From contig NZ_JAKRKC020000002.1 in NCBI RefSeq assembly GCF_022664455.2, positions 2,356,001-2,420,000 on the forward strand: 64,000 bases of DNA. The letters are read 5' to 3'. A program made the translations under genes and the position numbers. The notes under the pieces were generated by a model. It was given only the letters and a program-made list of their open reading frames with translations. It did not search any database and was not told where the DNA came from. Below are positions 49,530 through 58,657 of the stretch, piece after piece; the first letter of the stretch is position 1, and each line of letters opens with the position of its first letter. This DNA comes from Actinomadura luzonensis. Its GTDB lineage: Bacteria; Actinomycetota; Actinomycetes; Streptosporangiales; Streptosporangiaceae.

Positions 49530-50960
49530 ATGCGGGGCGAGGGGGGCCCGGGCGGCGACGCCGCGGACGGCGGTGCCGCGGACGGCGGTGCCGCGGACGG
49601 CGGTGCCGCGGACGGCGGTGCCGCGGACGGCGGTGCCGCGGACGGCGGTGCCGCGGACGGCGGTGAGCGCGGTGCTGACGGCCCGGGCGACGAGGGGCTG
49701 CTGGGCGGCCTGCTGCGCGACGGCCAGCTGGCCGCGCTTGAGGACCTGCCCGGCCTGGTCGGCGCGCACGCCGACCAGGCCGGGCTCGCGCACGCCATGC
49801 TGTACGTGGCCGACCTCCAGCAGCAGTTCCTGCTGCCGCTGCCGGGGCAGCGCGACGAGACCGGCGCGCCGCTCGACCGGATCGCCATCGACACCACCAT
49901 TCCCGGGCTGGCCTTCCGCGGCATGGAGCCGGTCCAGGGCCGCACCGCCACCGCCGCCGGCGACCCCGCCGACCCCTGCCCCGGCCCCCTGCCCGGCCCC
50001 TCCGCCGGATCCTCCGCCGGGTCCTCCGCCGAGGAGGGGCCGCGCCGGCTGTGGGTGCCGCTGCTCAACGGCACCGAGCGGCTCGGCGTCCTCGGCGTGA
50101 TCGTGCCGCACGCCGGCCCCGACGTGCTCGCCCGCGTCACCCGGCTCGCCGGCCTGGTCACCCTGCTCGTGCAGAGCAAGCGGCCCTTCAGCGACGTCTA
50201 CGCCCAGCTTGTCCGCACCCGCCCGATGGCGCTGTCGGCCGAGGTGCTGTGGAACCTGATGCCCGGCGCCACCTTCGCCAACGACCGCGTCGTGGTCAGC
50301 GCCGCGCTGGAGCCCGCGTACGAGGTGGGCGGCGACGCCTTCGACTTCGCGCTCAACGGCGACGTGCTCCGGCTGTCGATCTTCGACGCGATGGGCCACG
50401 ACACCTCGGCCGGGCTCACCGCGACCATCGCCGTCGGCTGCTGGCGCAAGCACCGCCGCGAGGGCGCCGACGTGCTGGCCGCCGGCGACGCCGTGGACGA
50501 CGCCATCGCCGGCCAGTTCGCCACCACGCGCTTCGCCACCGGCATCCTCGCCGACCTCGACACCCGTACGGGCTGGCTGGTGTGGGCCAACCGGGGCCAC
50601 CCCCCGCCCGTGGTGCTGCGCCGCGGCCAGCTCGTCGCCACCCTCGACGCCGGCTCGGGCACCCCGATGGGGCTCGGCCTCGGCGTGCCCACCGAGCTGG
50701 GCCGCTACCAGCTCGAACCCGGCGACCGGCTGCTCCTCTACACCGACGGCGTGATCGAGGCCCAGGACCCGCACGGCGAGCTGTTCGGGCTCGACCGCTT
50801 CATCGACTTCGTCATCAAGCGGGAGGCCGACGGCGTGTCCGCGCCCGAGACCCTGCGCCGCCTGATCAACACGATCCTCGACCACCAGCGCGGCTGGCTC
50901 CAGGACGACGCCACGGTCCTGCTCGTCGAGTGGTGCGCCCAGCCCCAGCACACCTCCTGA
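49530..50960 (+). CDS. PP2C/SpoIIE-type serine phosphatase with repeat N-terminus
   Basis: 476-residue signalling phosphatase. Residues 11-46 are a perfect repeat (DGGAA) from seven 15-bp units. A GAF-like sensory segment covers about 50-220 (LLGGLLRDGQL, RRLWVPLLNGTERLGVLGVIV). The SpoIIE phosphatase domain is 235-475: YEVGGDAFDF, DAMGHDTSAGLTA, WANRGHPPPVV, LLLYTDGVIEA and DDATVLLVEW carry the metal-binding Asp residues. Likely dephosphorylates an anti-anti-sigma protein; no partner gene is adjacent. ATG at 49530 follows GGGGAGGGGG. Confidence 0.9.
   Translation: MRGEGGPGGDAADGGAADGGAADGGAADGGAADGGAADGGAADGGERGADGPGDEGLLGGLLRDGQLAALEDLPGLVGAHADQAGLAHAMLYVADLQQQFLLPLPGQRDETGAPLDRIAIDTTIPGLAFRGMEPVQGRTATAAGDPADPCPGPLPGPSAGSSAGSSAEEGPRRLWVPLLNGTERLGVLGVIVPHAGPDVLARVTRLAGLVTLLVQSKRPFSDVYAQLVRTRPMALSAEVLWNLMPGATFANDRVVVSAALEPAYEVGGDAFDFALNGDVLRLSIFDAMGHDTSAGLTATIAVGCWRKHRREGADVLAAGDAVDDAIAGQFATTRFATGILADLDTRTGWLVWANRGHPPPVVLRRGQLVATLDAGSGTPMGLGLGVPTELGRYQLEPGDRLLLYTDGVIEAQDPHGELFGLDRFIDFVIKREADGVSAPETLRRLINTILDHQRGWLQDDATVLLVEWCAQPQHTS
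49561..49665. repeat. 15-bp tandem repeat, seven units, phosphatase N-terminus
   Basis: CCGCGGACGGCGGTG is repeated seven times without error from 49561 to 49665, starting 31 bp into the coding sequence, and adds 35 residues of Ala-Asp-Gly-Gly-Ala. Confidence 0.95.
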
Positions 50961-51341
50961 CCTGCCCCTCCGCCACGGCAGGATGGTGACGAACCGGAGA
51001 GATCGGGCGGCCCGCGGAGGCGACCGCCTGGGGCGGTCGCGCCCTGCCCGGATGGTCGCGCCCTGCCCGGATGGTCGCGCCCTGCCCGGATGGCCGCACC
51101 CTGCCCGGATGGCCGGGCGCCGGCCGGACGGCGGCGCCGTGGCCTTCGCCTGCCCTGCTGCCCCACTGCCGCATCGGCCGGTCCCGCCACGCCCCGCGAC
51201 CTCGGCGAGAGCGCCGTGGTCGTGCTCGGCCCCCCGCCCACCGCTCGCGCTTCGGCCGCACCACCGCCCCGCGTCACCTCCGGTACGCCGCCGGGTGAGG
51301 GGATTTGACCGGCAACGCCCGGCTGCTGGCAAGCTTGGGGC
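50961..51341. other. Intergenic region with 19-bp repeats
   Basis: 381 bp upstream of the SARP-like gene. It includes the 19-bp tandem repeat at 51036-51130. ORFs crossing it are short and lack coding character. No clear promoter is seen. Confidence 0.5.
51036..51130. repeat. 19-bp intergenic tandem repeat
   Basis: GTCGCGCCCTGCCCGGATG is repeated three times exactly (51036-51092), then a copy with two changes (51093-51111) and a degenerate fifth. The unit is not a multiple of three, as expected outside coding sequence. Confidence 0.85.
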
Positions 51342-52280
51342 GTGCGTGTTCTGCTGCTCGGTCCGTTCGAAGTGCGCGACGAGGACGGGCGTCCCGTCGA
51401 GATCCCCGGCGCCCGGCTGCGGGCGCTGACCGCCCGGCTCGCCCTCGAACCCGGCCGGGTGGTGCCGGTGGACGTGCTCATCGACGCCATCTGGGGCGAG
51501 CGGGCGCCGGCCGGCAGCGCCAACGCCCTGCAGTCGCTGGTGTCGCGGACCCGGCGGCTGATCGGGCACGCCGCCATCGAGTCGCACCCCGCCGGGTACC
51601 GGCTCGTGGCCGGGCCGGACGACGTGGACGCCGTGCGTTTCGAGCGGCTGGTCGCGGCCGGCGGGCTCGCGGCGCTGCGGGAGGCGGAGGGGCTGTGGCG
51701 GGGGAGCGCGCTCACCGACCTCGCCGGGTCGCCGTTCGCCGGGCCGGTCGCCGTCCGGCTGGAGGACCTGCGGCTGTCGGCGGCCGAGGACCGGCTGGAG
51801 CTGGAGCTCGCGGCGGGCGCCGACGTGCTGGCCGAGCTGGCGCCGCTCGCCGCCGCCCACCCGCTGCGCGAACGCCTCCAAGGGCTGCACATGCGGGCCC
51901 TGTACGCGGCCGGGCGGCAGGCGGAGGCGCTGGAGGTGTACGAGCGCACCCGGCGCACGCTGGACGCCGAGCTGGGCGTGGATCCCTCGGCCGCGCTGGC
52001 CGCCCTGCATCTGTCCATTCTCCGGCACGACCTGGAGACGCGCCCCGGGCCGGCCCGGCCGCCGCGCCCCGCCCCCTCCCGCCGGACCAACCTGCGGGCC
52101 CAGGTCACCAGCTTCGTCGGACGGGAGCGGGAGCTGGCGGAGGTGGAGGCGGCGCTGCGCGCGGGGCGGCTGGTCACGATCGTGGGGGCGGGCGGCGCGG
52201 GCAAGACCCGCCTGGCCTTGGAGGCCGCCCACCGCGCCGCCGCCGGCCCAGCGCCCGCCGCCGCCTCAGAGCCCGCCGCC

Positions 52281-52387
52281 GTGCCGGGGAACGCCGCCGT
52301 GCCGGGGAACGCCGCCGTGCCGGGGAACGCCGCCGTGCCGGGGAACGCCGCCGTGCCGGGGAACGCCGCCGTGCCGGGAACGCCGCC
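52281..52387. repeat. 18-bp repeat with one 17-bp unit, frameshift site
   Basis: Five units of GTGCCGGGGAACGCCGCC (52281-52370), then a sixth that lacks one G (52371-52387). Each full unit encodes VPGNAA in frame 1. Confidence 0.95.
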
Positions 52388-53770
52388 GTGCCGGAGCGCG
52401 CCATCGCGCCGGAGCGCGCCACCGTGCCGGAGCGCGCCACCGTGCCGGAGCGCGCCGCCGACCCGGGGATCGCCGCCGGGGGCGAGCCCGATGACGTCGT
52501 GTGGCTGGCCGAGCTGGCCGCCGTGACCGACCCCGCCGACGTGCCGCACGCCGTGCTCGCCGCGGTCGGGCCCAGGGACGGCGGCTGGTTCGAGTCCGCC
52601 GACGCCGGGCCCGGGCCGGGTGACGCGATCGCGAAGCTGGTCGAGGCGTTCACCGGCCGCCGCGCGCTGCTGGTGCTCGACAACTGCGAGCACGTGGTCG
52701 GCGAGGCCGCGCGGCTGGCTGACCGGCTCCTCGGCGCCTGCCCCGACCTGCGCATCCTGGCGACCAGCCGGGAGTCGCTGGCCGTGGCGGGGGAGACGTT
52801 GTACCCGATCCCGTCCCTGGCCTGGCCGGGGGACGACCCGGCGGCGGACGTCCGCGCCTACCCGGCCGTGCGGCTGTTCGCCGAGCGCGCCGCCGCCGTA
52901 CGCCCCGGCTTCGTCGTGGACGAGGGCAACGCGGACGCGGTCGTCGAGATCTGCCGGCGGCTGGACGGCATGCCGCTGGCCCTCGAACTGGCCGCCGCCC
53001 GGATGCGGGCGCTGACCGCCGAGCAGATCGCCGCCCGCCTGGACGACCGGTTCCGACTGCTCAGCAGCGGCAGCCGCACGGCGCTGCCCCGGCACCGGAC
53101 GTTGCAGGCGGTCGTGGACTGGAGCTGGGAGCTGCTGTCGGAGGACGAACGCGAGCTGGCGATGCGGCTCGCCGTCTTCCCGGGCGGCGCCACGCTGGAG
53201 GCGCTGGAGGAGGTCGGCGGCCTCGACCCCGGCGACGTGCTGGACGTGTTGTCGGGCCTGGTGGACAAGTCCCTGGCCGAGCCGGTCGGCGACCGCTACC
53301 GCATGCAGGAGACCGTGCGCTCGTACGGCATGGCCCGGCTGGCCGCCGAGGGCCGCGACCGCGACGTGCGCGACCGGCACGCCCGCCACTTCCTGCGCCT
53401 GGCCGAGACCGCCGACCCGGGGCTGCGTACGGCCGATCAGCTCCGCTGGCTGGCCCGGCTGCGGGACGACCACGACAACGTCGTCGCCGCCCTCCGGCAC
53501 GCCGCCGAGACGGGGGACGCCGAGCTGGGCGTGCGGCTGGTCGCGGCCGTCTGGTGGTTCTGGTACCTGCGGGGCATGCGCGCCGAGGGCATGCACTGGG
53601 CGCGGGGCGTCCTGGAGCTCGACCGGGAGGTGCCCGAGGCGCAGCGGTCGGCGTCGCTGGTGCTGCGCGGGCTGGCCAGGCAGGAGCGGGGCGAGCGGGA
53701 GCGGGCGCGGCGGGACGTGCTCGCCGGCCTCGCCCTCCGCGACCGCCTGCTCACCGCCGCCCAGCCCACC

Positions 53771-53866
53771 GCTGCCGAGTCCGCTGCCGAGTCCGCCGCC
53801 GAGTCCGCCGCCGAGCCCGCTGCCGAGTCCGCCGCCGAGTCCGCCGCCGAGTCCGCCGCCGAGTCC
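53771..53866. repeat. 12-bp in-frame repeat (AAES)
   Basis: Eight 12-bp units of the form GCYGCCGAGTCC (one GAGCCC) encode Ala-Ala-Glu-Ser in the TPR-like half of the regulator, between two helical segments. Confidence 0.85.
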
Positions 53867-54960
53867 GCCGCCCTGCCCGCCGCGGCCGAGGCCGACGCCG
53901 GTGAACCCTCCGACGCCGGTGCACCCTCCGACGGGCCGGGCGGCGGATCCGATCGCGAGGTCGTCTCCGGGAGCGTGCTGCTGCTGGTGGCGCCCGTGCT
54001 GCTGGACGACGAGGCGGAGGCCGCGCGGGCCGCCGGACGCGTCCTGCCGCTGCTGACCGGCTGGGAGCGGGCGCTGGCGCTGCTCATGATGGGGATGCTG
54101 GCCGAGAGCGAGGGCGACGTCGGCCGGGCGTTCACGCTGATGAGCGAGGCCCGCGAGCGCCTGGAGGCCCTGGGGGAGCGGTGGGCGCTGTCGGCCGTGC
54201 TGCGGACGCTGGCCGAGCACCACGCGCTCCGCGGCGACCTGGCGGCCTCGATCGAGGCGCGGTCGCGGGCGCTGCGGCTGACCGGCGAGCTCGACATGCT
54301 GGAGGACCAGGCCGAGATCCTGGCGAAGCTGGCGGTCGCGTACGCGCGGGCGGGGGAGCCGGAGCGGGCCCGGGCGTCCGTGGCCGCAGCCTGGGAGCGG
54401 GTGGAGCGGATGCGGCGGCGCGAGGGCGTCGAGTACATCCGGCTGGCGCACGCCGAGGTGCTGCTGCGCGCCGGTGACCGCGCGGGCGCGCTGGCCGAGC
54501 TGGCCGCCGCCGAGCAGGCCGCGACCTTGCCCCATCTGCGGGCGTGGACGGCGTGCTGGCGCGCGACGGCCGCGCTCACCGGCGCTCCGGGCGAGCACGC
54601 GTACGGCGAGGCCGAGGGGCTGCTCGCCGCGGCCGTCGAGCTGGGGATCGCGGCCGGGGACATGCCGACCCTGGCGGCGATCGCGCACGTCCAGGCCGCG
54701 CTCGCCCTGGACCGGGACGCGCCCGCCGAGGCGGCCCGCCGGCTCGGCGCCGCGACCGCGCTGCGCGGCACCGAGGACCTGAGCGGCTTCGACGGCCTCC
54801 TGCGCCCGGCCGAGCGCGCCCGCGCCCGGCTCGGTGACGCGGCCTACGAGGCGGCTTACGCGGCCGGCGCGGCTCTGGCCCGCGACGCCGCGGTCAAGAC
54901 CGTCCGCGCCCCGCTGCCCACCCCCTGACCAGCGCCCGAGGGGCGGCCTGGCGCGAAGCG

Positions 54961-54991
54961 GACCGGGTGTCACCAGGACGGGGGCCCGGTC
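54961..54991. terminator. Hairpin between convergent regulator and lipoprotein genes
   Basis: GACCGGG (54961-54967) and CCCGGTC (54985-54991) pair perfectly over 7 bp around a 17-nt loop, between the stops at 54928 and 54993. Confidence 0.4.
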
Positions 54992-54992
54992 G

Positions 54993-55895
54993 CTATCGGT
55001 GGCCGATGACCTTGCGGGCCGCGTCCAGCTCGGCCTCGCGGGCGCGCCGGAAGCGGTCGAAGGCGTCGCGGTGGGCGGCGATGGCGCGGAGCTGGACGGC
55101 CTCGTCGGCGGCGGACCAGGTGGCGACCAGGCCCGTGGCCCGCTTGCAGCCGACGTCGGCCGTGGCGGCGGCGAGCTCTCCCGGCCCGGCCTGAGGGTAG
55201 CGCGACCAGGCCGGGTCGGCGGCGGCGTCGAGGGGCGTGCGGTAGCCGAATCCGCGGGCCTTCATGCACCTGCTCCAGGCGTCGAACGCCGCGACCACGG
55301 CGGGGACCCGCTGGGAGGCCGCGAAGGTGTCGCCGATGAAGCCGTTCAGCCACTGCTGGTCGAGCGCCGGGACGCCGGCCGCCAGCCGGGTGCGGGCGGT
55401 CTGCCGGCAGCCGCCCTGGCCGTCGTCGCCGTAGGCCGCGCGCCGCTGGGCGGGCGGCAGCGTCTCCCGCCGCCGCCACACCTGCTCGCGCGCCCGCTGG
55501 TCGGCGGCGAGGGGCGGCAGGTGGTAGCCGTAGCGGGCGGCGACCTCGGGCTCGATCACGCCGTACCGCCTGCGGTGCAGCGGGTCGGTGTCGACGCGCG
55601 CGGGCGGCGGCAGCAGCTCCCAGTCGAGGCCGGCGCCGCGCATGCACGCGCGGGTGAGCAGGTCTTCCGCGTACTCGACGGTCTGGATGTCGAGGCGGGA
55701 GAGGGTGTAGGCGTCGAGGGGGAAGCGGAGGGCGCGGGCCTCCGCGCTCACCTCGGGTGGCTGCCCGGCCGGTGCGGCGGCCTGCCGCGGGTGCGCGCAC
55801 CCGGCGGCGAGGAGCACCAGGACGAGAGCCGCCCAGCGGGCAGGAGAAGCGGGACGGCGGCGGGCGCGCCTTCGGGAGAAGAAGCCGATCGGCAC
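54993..55895 (-). CDS. Actinobacterial lipoprotein of unknown function
   Basis: 300-residue protein with an Arg-rich n-region (FFSRRRARRRP), hydrophobic core and lipobox LLAAGC near residue 30. The mature part is Ala/Arg-rich, with conserved-looking Cys in TRACMRGAGLDW, GGCRQTART, WSRCMKARGFGYRTP and DVGCKRATGLV, so two disulfides are plausible. No enzyme motif is visible. Similar Cys-patterned lipoproteins are common in actinomycetes without known role. GTG at 55895 follows GAGGAGG. Confidence 0.7.
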   Translation of the reverse strand: MPIGFFSRRRARRRPASPARWAALVLVLLAAGCAHPRQAAAPAGQPPEVSAEARALRFPLDAYTLSRLDIQTVEYAEDLLTRACMRGAGLDWELLPPPARVDTDPLHRRRYGVIEPEVAARYGYHLPPLAADQRAREQVWRRRETLPPAQRRAAYGDDGQGGCRQTARTRLAAGVPALDQQWLNGFIGDTFAASQRVPAVVAAFDAWSRCMKARGFGYRTPLDAAADPAWSRYPQAGPGELAAATADVGCKRATGLVATWSAADEAVQLRAIAAHRDAFDRFRRAREAELDAARKVIGHR

Positions 55896-55939
55896 AGTCC
55901 CTCCTCGCCTCGCGCGGGGCGATGCCGTCCCGCTGTCTC

Positions 55940-56332
55940 TCAGATCACGAAACGGACGGAGCTGGCCACGTTGTCGAAGTTGGACGGGTTGTGGCTGTTG
56001 TGGGTCAGGTCGCTGTCGACGGAGTGGGCGAGCGCGGAGTAGGCGGCGCCGGTGTAGTTGGCGTCGGAGTACATCACCGCGCGCTGGTCGCCCTGGTTCC
56101 GGAACGAGCTGATGTTGTCGTTGATGCTGGCCCCGCTGCCCGGCCAGTAGTTGTTGATGAAGTTGGAGTCGTTGGCCGAGAGCTGCGCGGAGCGGCCCTT
56201 GAAGTCGTCGTGCTCGTAGACGAGGAGCCAGCGGGCCGCCCGCGCCTGCGCGTCCGCCGGGGACGCCGCCACGAGCAGCCCGGCGATCCCGAGCACCGCG
56301 GCGCCGACGGCCGTGCCTGACCTGAACTTCAT
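55940..56332 (-). CDS. Peptidase inhibitor I36 / beta-gamma-crystallin-like secreted protein
   Basis: 130-residue exported protein. The signal peptide ends near SPADAQA (residue 28). The mature part has LLVYEHDDFKGRSAQL and RAVMYSDANYTGAAYSAL, two Greek-key-like repeats with Tyr/Phe-x-Gly, and NISSFRNQG between them, as in SMPI-type I36 inhibitors. It may inhibit a metalloprotease or bind calcium. ATG at 56332 follows AGGGAG. Confidence 0.8.
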   Translation of the reverse strand: MKFRSGTAVGAAVLGIAGLLVAASPADAQARAARWLLVYEHDDFKGRSAQLSANDSNFINNYWPGSGASINDNISSFRNQGDQRAVMYSDANYTGAAYSALAHSVDSDLTHNSHNPSNFDNVASSVRFVI

Positions 56333-56399
56333 ACGCACTCCCTGGGGACGAGGCTGGTCCTGGCAACCCAGAGTAGCATCACGAACGCGCAAAGTAATG

Positions 56400-57188
56400 C
56401 TATGAGGCCGGGCCGGTGGGGCGGCGGCGGTTCCACGAGTCGGTGATGTGCCGGCGCATGGCCGCGGCCGCCGCGTCGGGGTCGCCCGCCGCGATGGCGT
56501 CGCTGATCGCCCGGTGCTCGTCCAGGGTGCGGCGCATGACGGCCTCGTTGTACTCGCCGTGGTAGCGCATGCTGGTGCGGGCCTTGTCGTGGATGCTGTT
56601 GACGATGGCCCTGCCGAGCCGGTTGCGGGACGCGGCCATGATCATGTCGTGGAAGCGCACGTCGGCCGCGCCGAAGTCGGGGGCCGAGTGCAGGCTGGCC
56701 CGCATCGCGCCCAGCTCGGCGGCGATCCGGGCGTCGTCGTCGGCGGTGTGGGCGAGAGCCGCCGCGGCCGCCATGTCGGCCTCCAGCGCGGTGCGGACCG
56801 ACACCAGCTCGTCCAGGAACGTCACGTTCTCGTCGTGCGCGATCACCGAGGTGAGCACCACGTCGTCGAGCAGGTTCCACTGGCGCGGGTCGGTGACCTG
56901 GGTGCCGCGCCCGTGCTCGATGCGGACCAGGCCCTTCTCCTGGACGACCTTCACCGACTCGCGGATCACGGTGCGGCTGACGCCGAACTCGGCGCACAGG
57001 TCGGCCTCGGGCGGCAGCGCCGTGCCGGGGGCGAGCACGCCGCGGACGATGTCGTCCACCAGCTGCTCGACCACGGTGGTGCCCAGCTTGGCGGGCCGGG
57101 CGCGCCGCCGCCGAGGGGGCTCGGCTGCGGGCGTCGCCGCAGGTGGTGCGTGTTGGGTCAACGTGCCCTCCGGAGCACAGCCGGTCAC
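56400..57188 (-). CDS. FadR-subfamily GntR regulator (FCD domain)
   Basis: 262-residue regulator. A basic, Pro-rich N-terminal extension (to about residue 34) precedes the winged helix (ADLCAEFGVSRTVIRESVKV, residues 63-82) and FCD domain with ADVRFHDMIMAAS and RTLDEHRAISDAIAAGD, the usual metal/ligand His positions. It is divergent from the binding-protein operon at 57302, its probable target. GTG at 57188; a perfect TATAAT (minus strand, 57211-57206) lies about 18 bp upstream. Confidence 0.9.
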   Translation of the reverse strand: MTGCAPEGTLTQHAPPAATPAAEPPRRRRARPAKLGTTVVEQLVDDIVRGVLAPGTALPPEADLCAEFGVSRTVIRESVKVVQEKGLVRIEHGRGTQVTDPRQWNLLDDVVLTSVIAHDENVTFLDELVSVRTALEADMAAAAALAHTADDDARIAAELGAMRASLHSAPDFGAADVRFHDMIMAASRNRLGRAIVNSIHDKARTSMRYHGEYNEAVMRRTLDEHRAISDAIAAGDPDAAAAAMRRHITDSWNRRRPTGPAS

Positions 57189-57205
57189 GATCGCGGACCG
57201 CCCTG

Positions 57206-57246
57206 ATTATAGGCGTTGTGCCAGACGTCACACGTATGATGTCATA
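57206..57246. promoter_or_regulatory. Divergent promoter/operator of GntR gene and sugar importer
   Basis: A minus-strand -10 TATAAT (57211-57206) and a palindrome TATGATGTCATA (57235-57246, 5-bp arms around TG) lie between the starts at 57188 and 57302. A related GACGTCAC stands at 57225-57232. Confidence 0.6.
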
Positions 57247-57301
57247 TCCGGAAACGCGGCGTTCACATACCCAGCAATTCCGCCTGCACCGAGGACATCC
57301 C

Positions 57302-58657
57302 ATGAGACGACGCAGCCAGGCCCTCCTCGCAGCCCTGGTCCTTTCCGCCGTCGCGGCCTGCGGGCCGCCGCCCGGCCCGGCCAGGACGGCCACCACCGCC
57401 ACGAACTCGCAGGCCGGTTCCCCCTACGGCTTCGCCCCCGCTCCGCAGAAGGACGGCAAGCTCGTCGTCTGGGTCGACTCCACCCGGCTGGACGCCGCCA
57501 AGGCCTACCAGGCCGCGCACCCGGACGTGCAGCTCGACATCGTCACCTACGACGGCAACGCCAACGGCTCGGGCACGCTCAAGACCAAGGTCCAGCTCTT
57601 CAACCGGGCCGGCGAGGGGTGGCCCGACGTGGTGTTCACCACCGACAACAACACCGCCTCCTGGGCCTCCCAGGGCGACGACGCCTTCGTGGCCCCGCTC
57701 AGCAAGGGGCTGGTCGACCAGGCCACGCTGGACGGCTTCGCCAAGGGCGCGCTCGACGTGTGCACGGTGGGCGGCGTCGTCTACTGCCTGCGCAACGACC
57801 TGGCCCAGGTGGTGCTCTGGTACGACAAGAAGCTGTTCGACGAGTTCGGCTACACCGTCCCGAAGACCTGGGAGGAGTACCAGGCGCTGGCCGGCAAGGT
57901 CGCCGCCGAGCACCCCGGCTACCTCGTCGGCACGGCCGGCGACGCCTGGGCGCCCGAGATCTACATGTGGGGCGCGCAGTGCCCGGCCAACCAGGTCACC
58001 GGCGCCAAGGCGATCACCGTCAAGGCCACCGACCCCGCCTGCGTCCGCGCCGCCCGCATGATCGACAAGCTGGTCGCCAACAAGACGATGTCGATGCTGC
58101 CGCTCTTCGGCCCCGACTTCGCCAAGAACCAGGGCGACAAGGTCCTCATGCTGCCCGGCCCCGCCTGGTACGGCGGCGCGGTCTTCCAGGGCGCGCTCAA
58201 GACCCCGAAGGGCCGGCTCGCGGTCGGCGACGCGCTGCACTGGGCCGACCAGAACCCGCCCGTCACCGGCAACGTCGGCGGCGGCACCTGGTGGCTGTCG
58301 CGGCACACCGCCCGCCTCGACGCCGCCAAGGACTTCCTGACCTGGGTCGCCACCGCCGACGCCTACCAGGTCGACAAGTCGCCCGGCTACCCCGCCTACG
58401 CCTCCGCCGCGGCCAAGTGGATCGCCAAGCAGCAGGACAGCGGCTACTACGCGGGCGACATCGCCGCCCCGATCACCGCCGCGGCCGGCCAGGTCTGGCC
58501 CGGATGGGGCTCGCCCGAGTTCAGCCAGGAGTCGATCTGGGCCAAGACCGTCATCCCCGGCCAGACCGCCGGCAAGACCGTCGAGTCGCTGCTGCCGGAG
58601 TGGCAGACCGCCATCGAGCGGCAGGCTCAGGTGTTCGGCTACCAGGTCGCCAGATGA
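57302..58657 (+). CDS. Carbohydrate-binding lipoprotein of ABC importer
   Basis: 451-residue family 1 solute-binding protein. Signal with lipobox VAAC near residue 20 (MRRRSQALLAALVLSAVAAC). The core has GKLVVWVDSTRLDAAKAY, DVVFTTDNNTASWA and KVLMLPGPAWYGG. ATG at 57302 follows CGAGGA. Its stop overlaps the permease start (ATGA). The divergent GntR-type gene and the GH39-like gene downstream suggest uptake of a plant-derived oligosaccharide or uronate. Confidence 0.9.
   Translation: MRRRSQALLAALVLSAVAACGPPPGPARTATTATNSQAGSPYGFAPAPQKDGKLVVWVDSTRLDAAKAYQAAHPDVQLDIVTYDGNANGSGTLKTKVQLFNRAGEGWPDVVFTTDNNTASWASQGDDAFVAPLSKGLVDQATLDGFAKGALDVCTVGGVVYCLRNDLAQVVLWYDKKLFDEFGYTVPKTWEEYQALAGKVAAEHPGYLVGTAGDAWAPEIYMWGAQCPANQVTGAKAITVKATDPACVRAARMIDKLVANKTMSMLPLFGPDFAKNQGDKVLMLPGPAWYGGAVFQGALKTPKGRLAVGDALHWADQNPPVTGNVGGGTWWLSRHTARLDAAKDFLTWVATADAYQVDKSPGYPAYASAAAKWIAKQQDSGYYAGDIAAPITAAAGQVWPGWGSPEFSQESIWAKTVIPGQTAGKTVESLLPEWQTAIERQAQVFGYQVAR

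Larger units (their letters stand above)
51342..54928 (+). pseudogene. SARP/BTAD-NB-ARC transcriptional regulator split by a frameshift in a repeat
   Basis: Two frames together encode one AfsR-like regulator of about 1195 residues. Frame 1 (51342-52526) has a winged-helix output domain (VRDEDGRPVEIPGARLRALT), the BTAD (MRALYAAGRQAEALEVYER) and the P-loop GAGGAGKTRLALE near residue 283. Frame 2, to 54928, has Walker B ALLVLDNCEHV, ILATSRESL, a helical NB-ARC region and TPR-like repeats. The frames part in an 18-bp repeat (52281-52387): five units have GGGG, the sixth GGG. Adding one G joins them. Frame 2 could restart at GTG 52388. Phase variation, decay or a sequencing slip are all possible. 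Confidence 0.85.

Noticed and set aside
51342..54928. Marker of an antibiotic biosynthetic cluster
   Set aside because: A SARP-like regulator and an exporter are present, but no PKS, NRPS, terpene, RiPP or tailoring genes were seen within the window.
50738..54973. 1411-codon open frame on the minus strand
   Set aside because: It is a high-GC shadow of the phosphatase and SARP-like genes: low-complexity Arg/Gly/Ser/Pro composition, no domain, and it covers genes with clear motifs.
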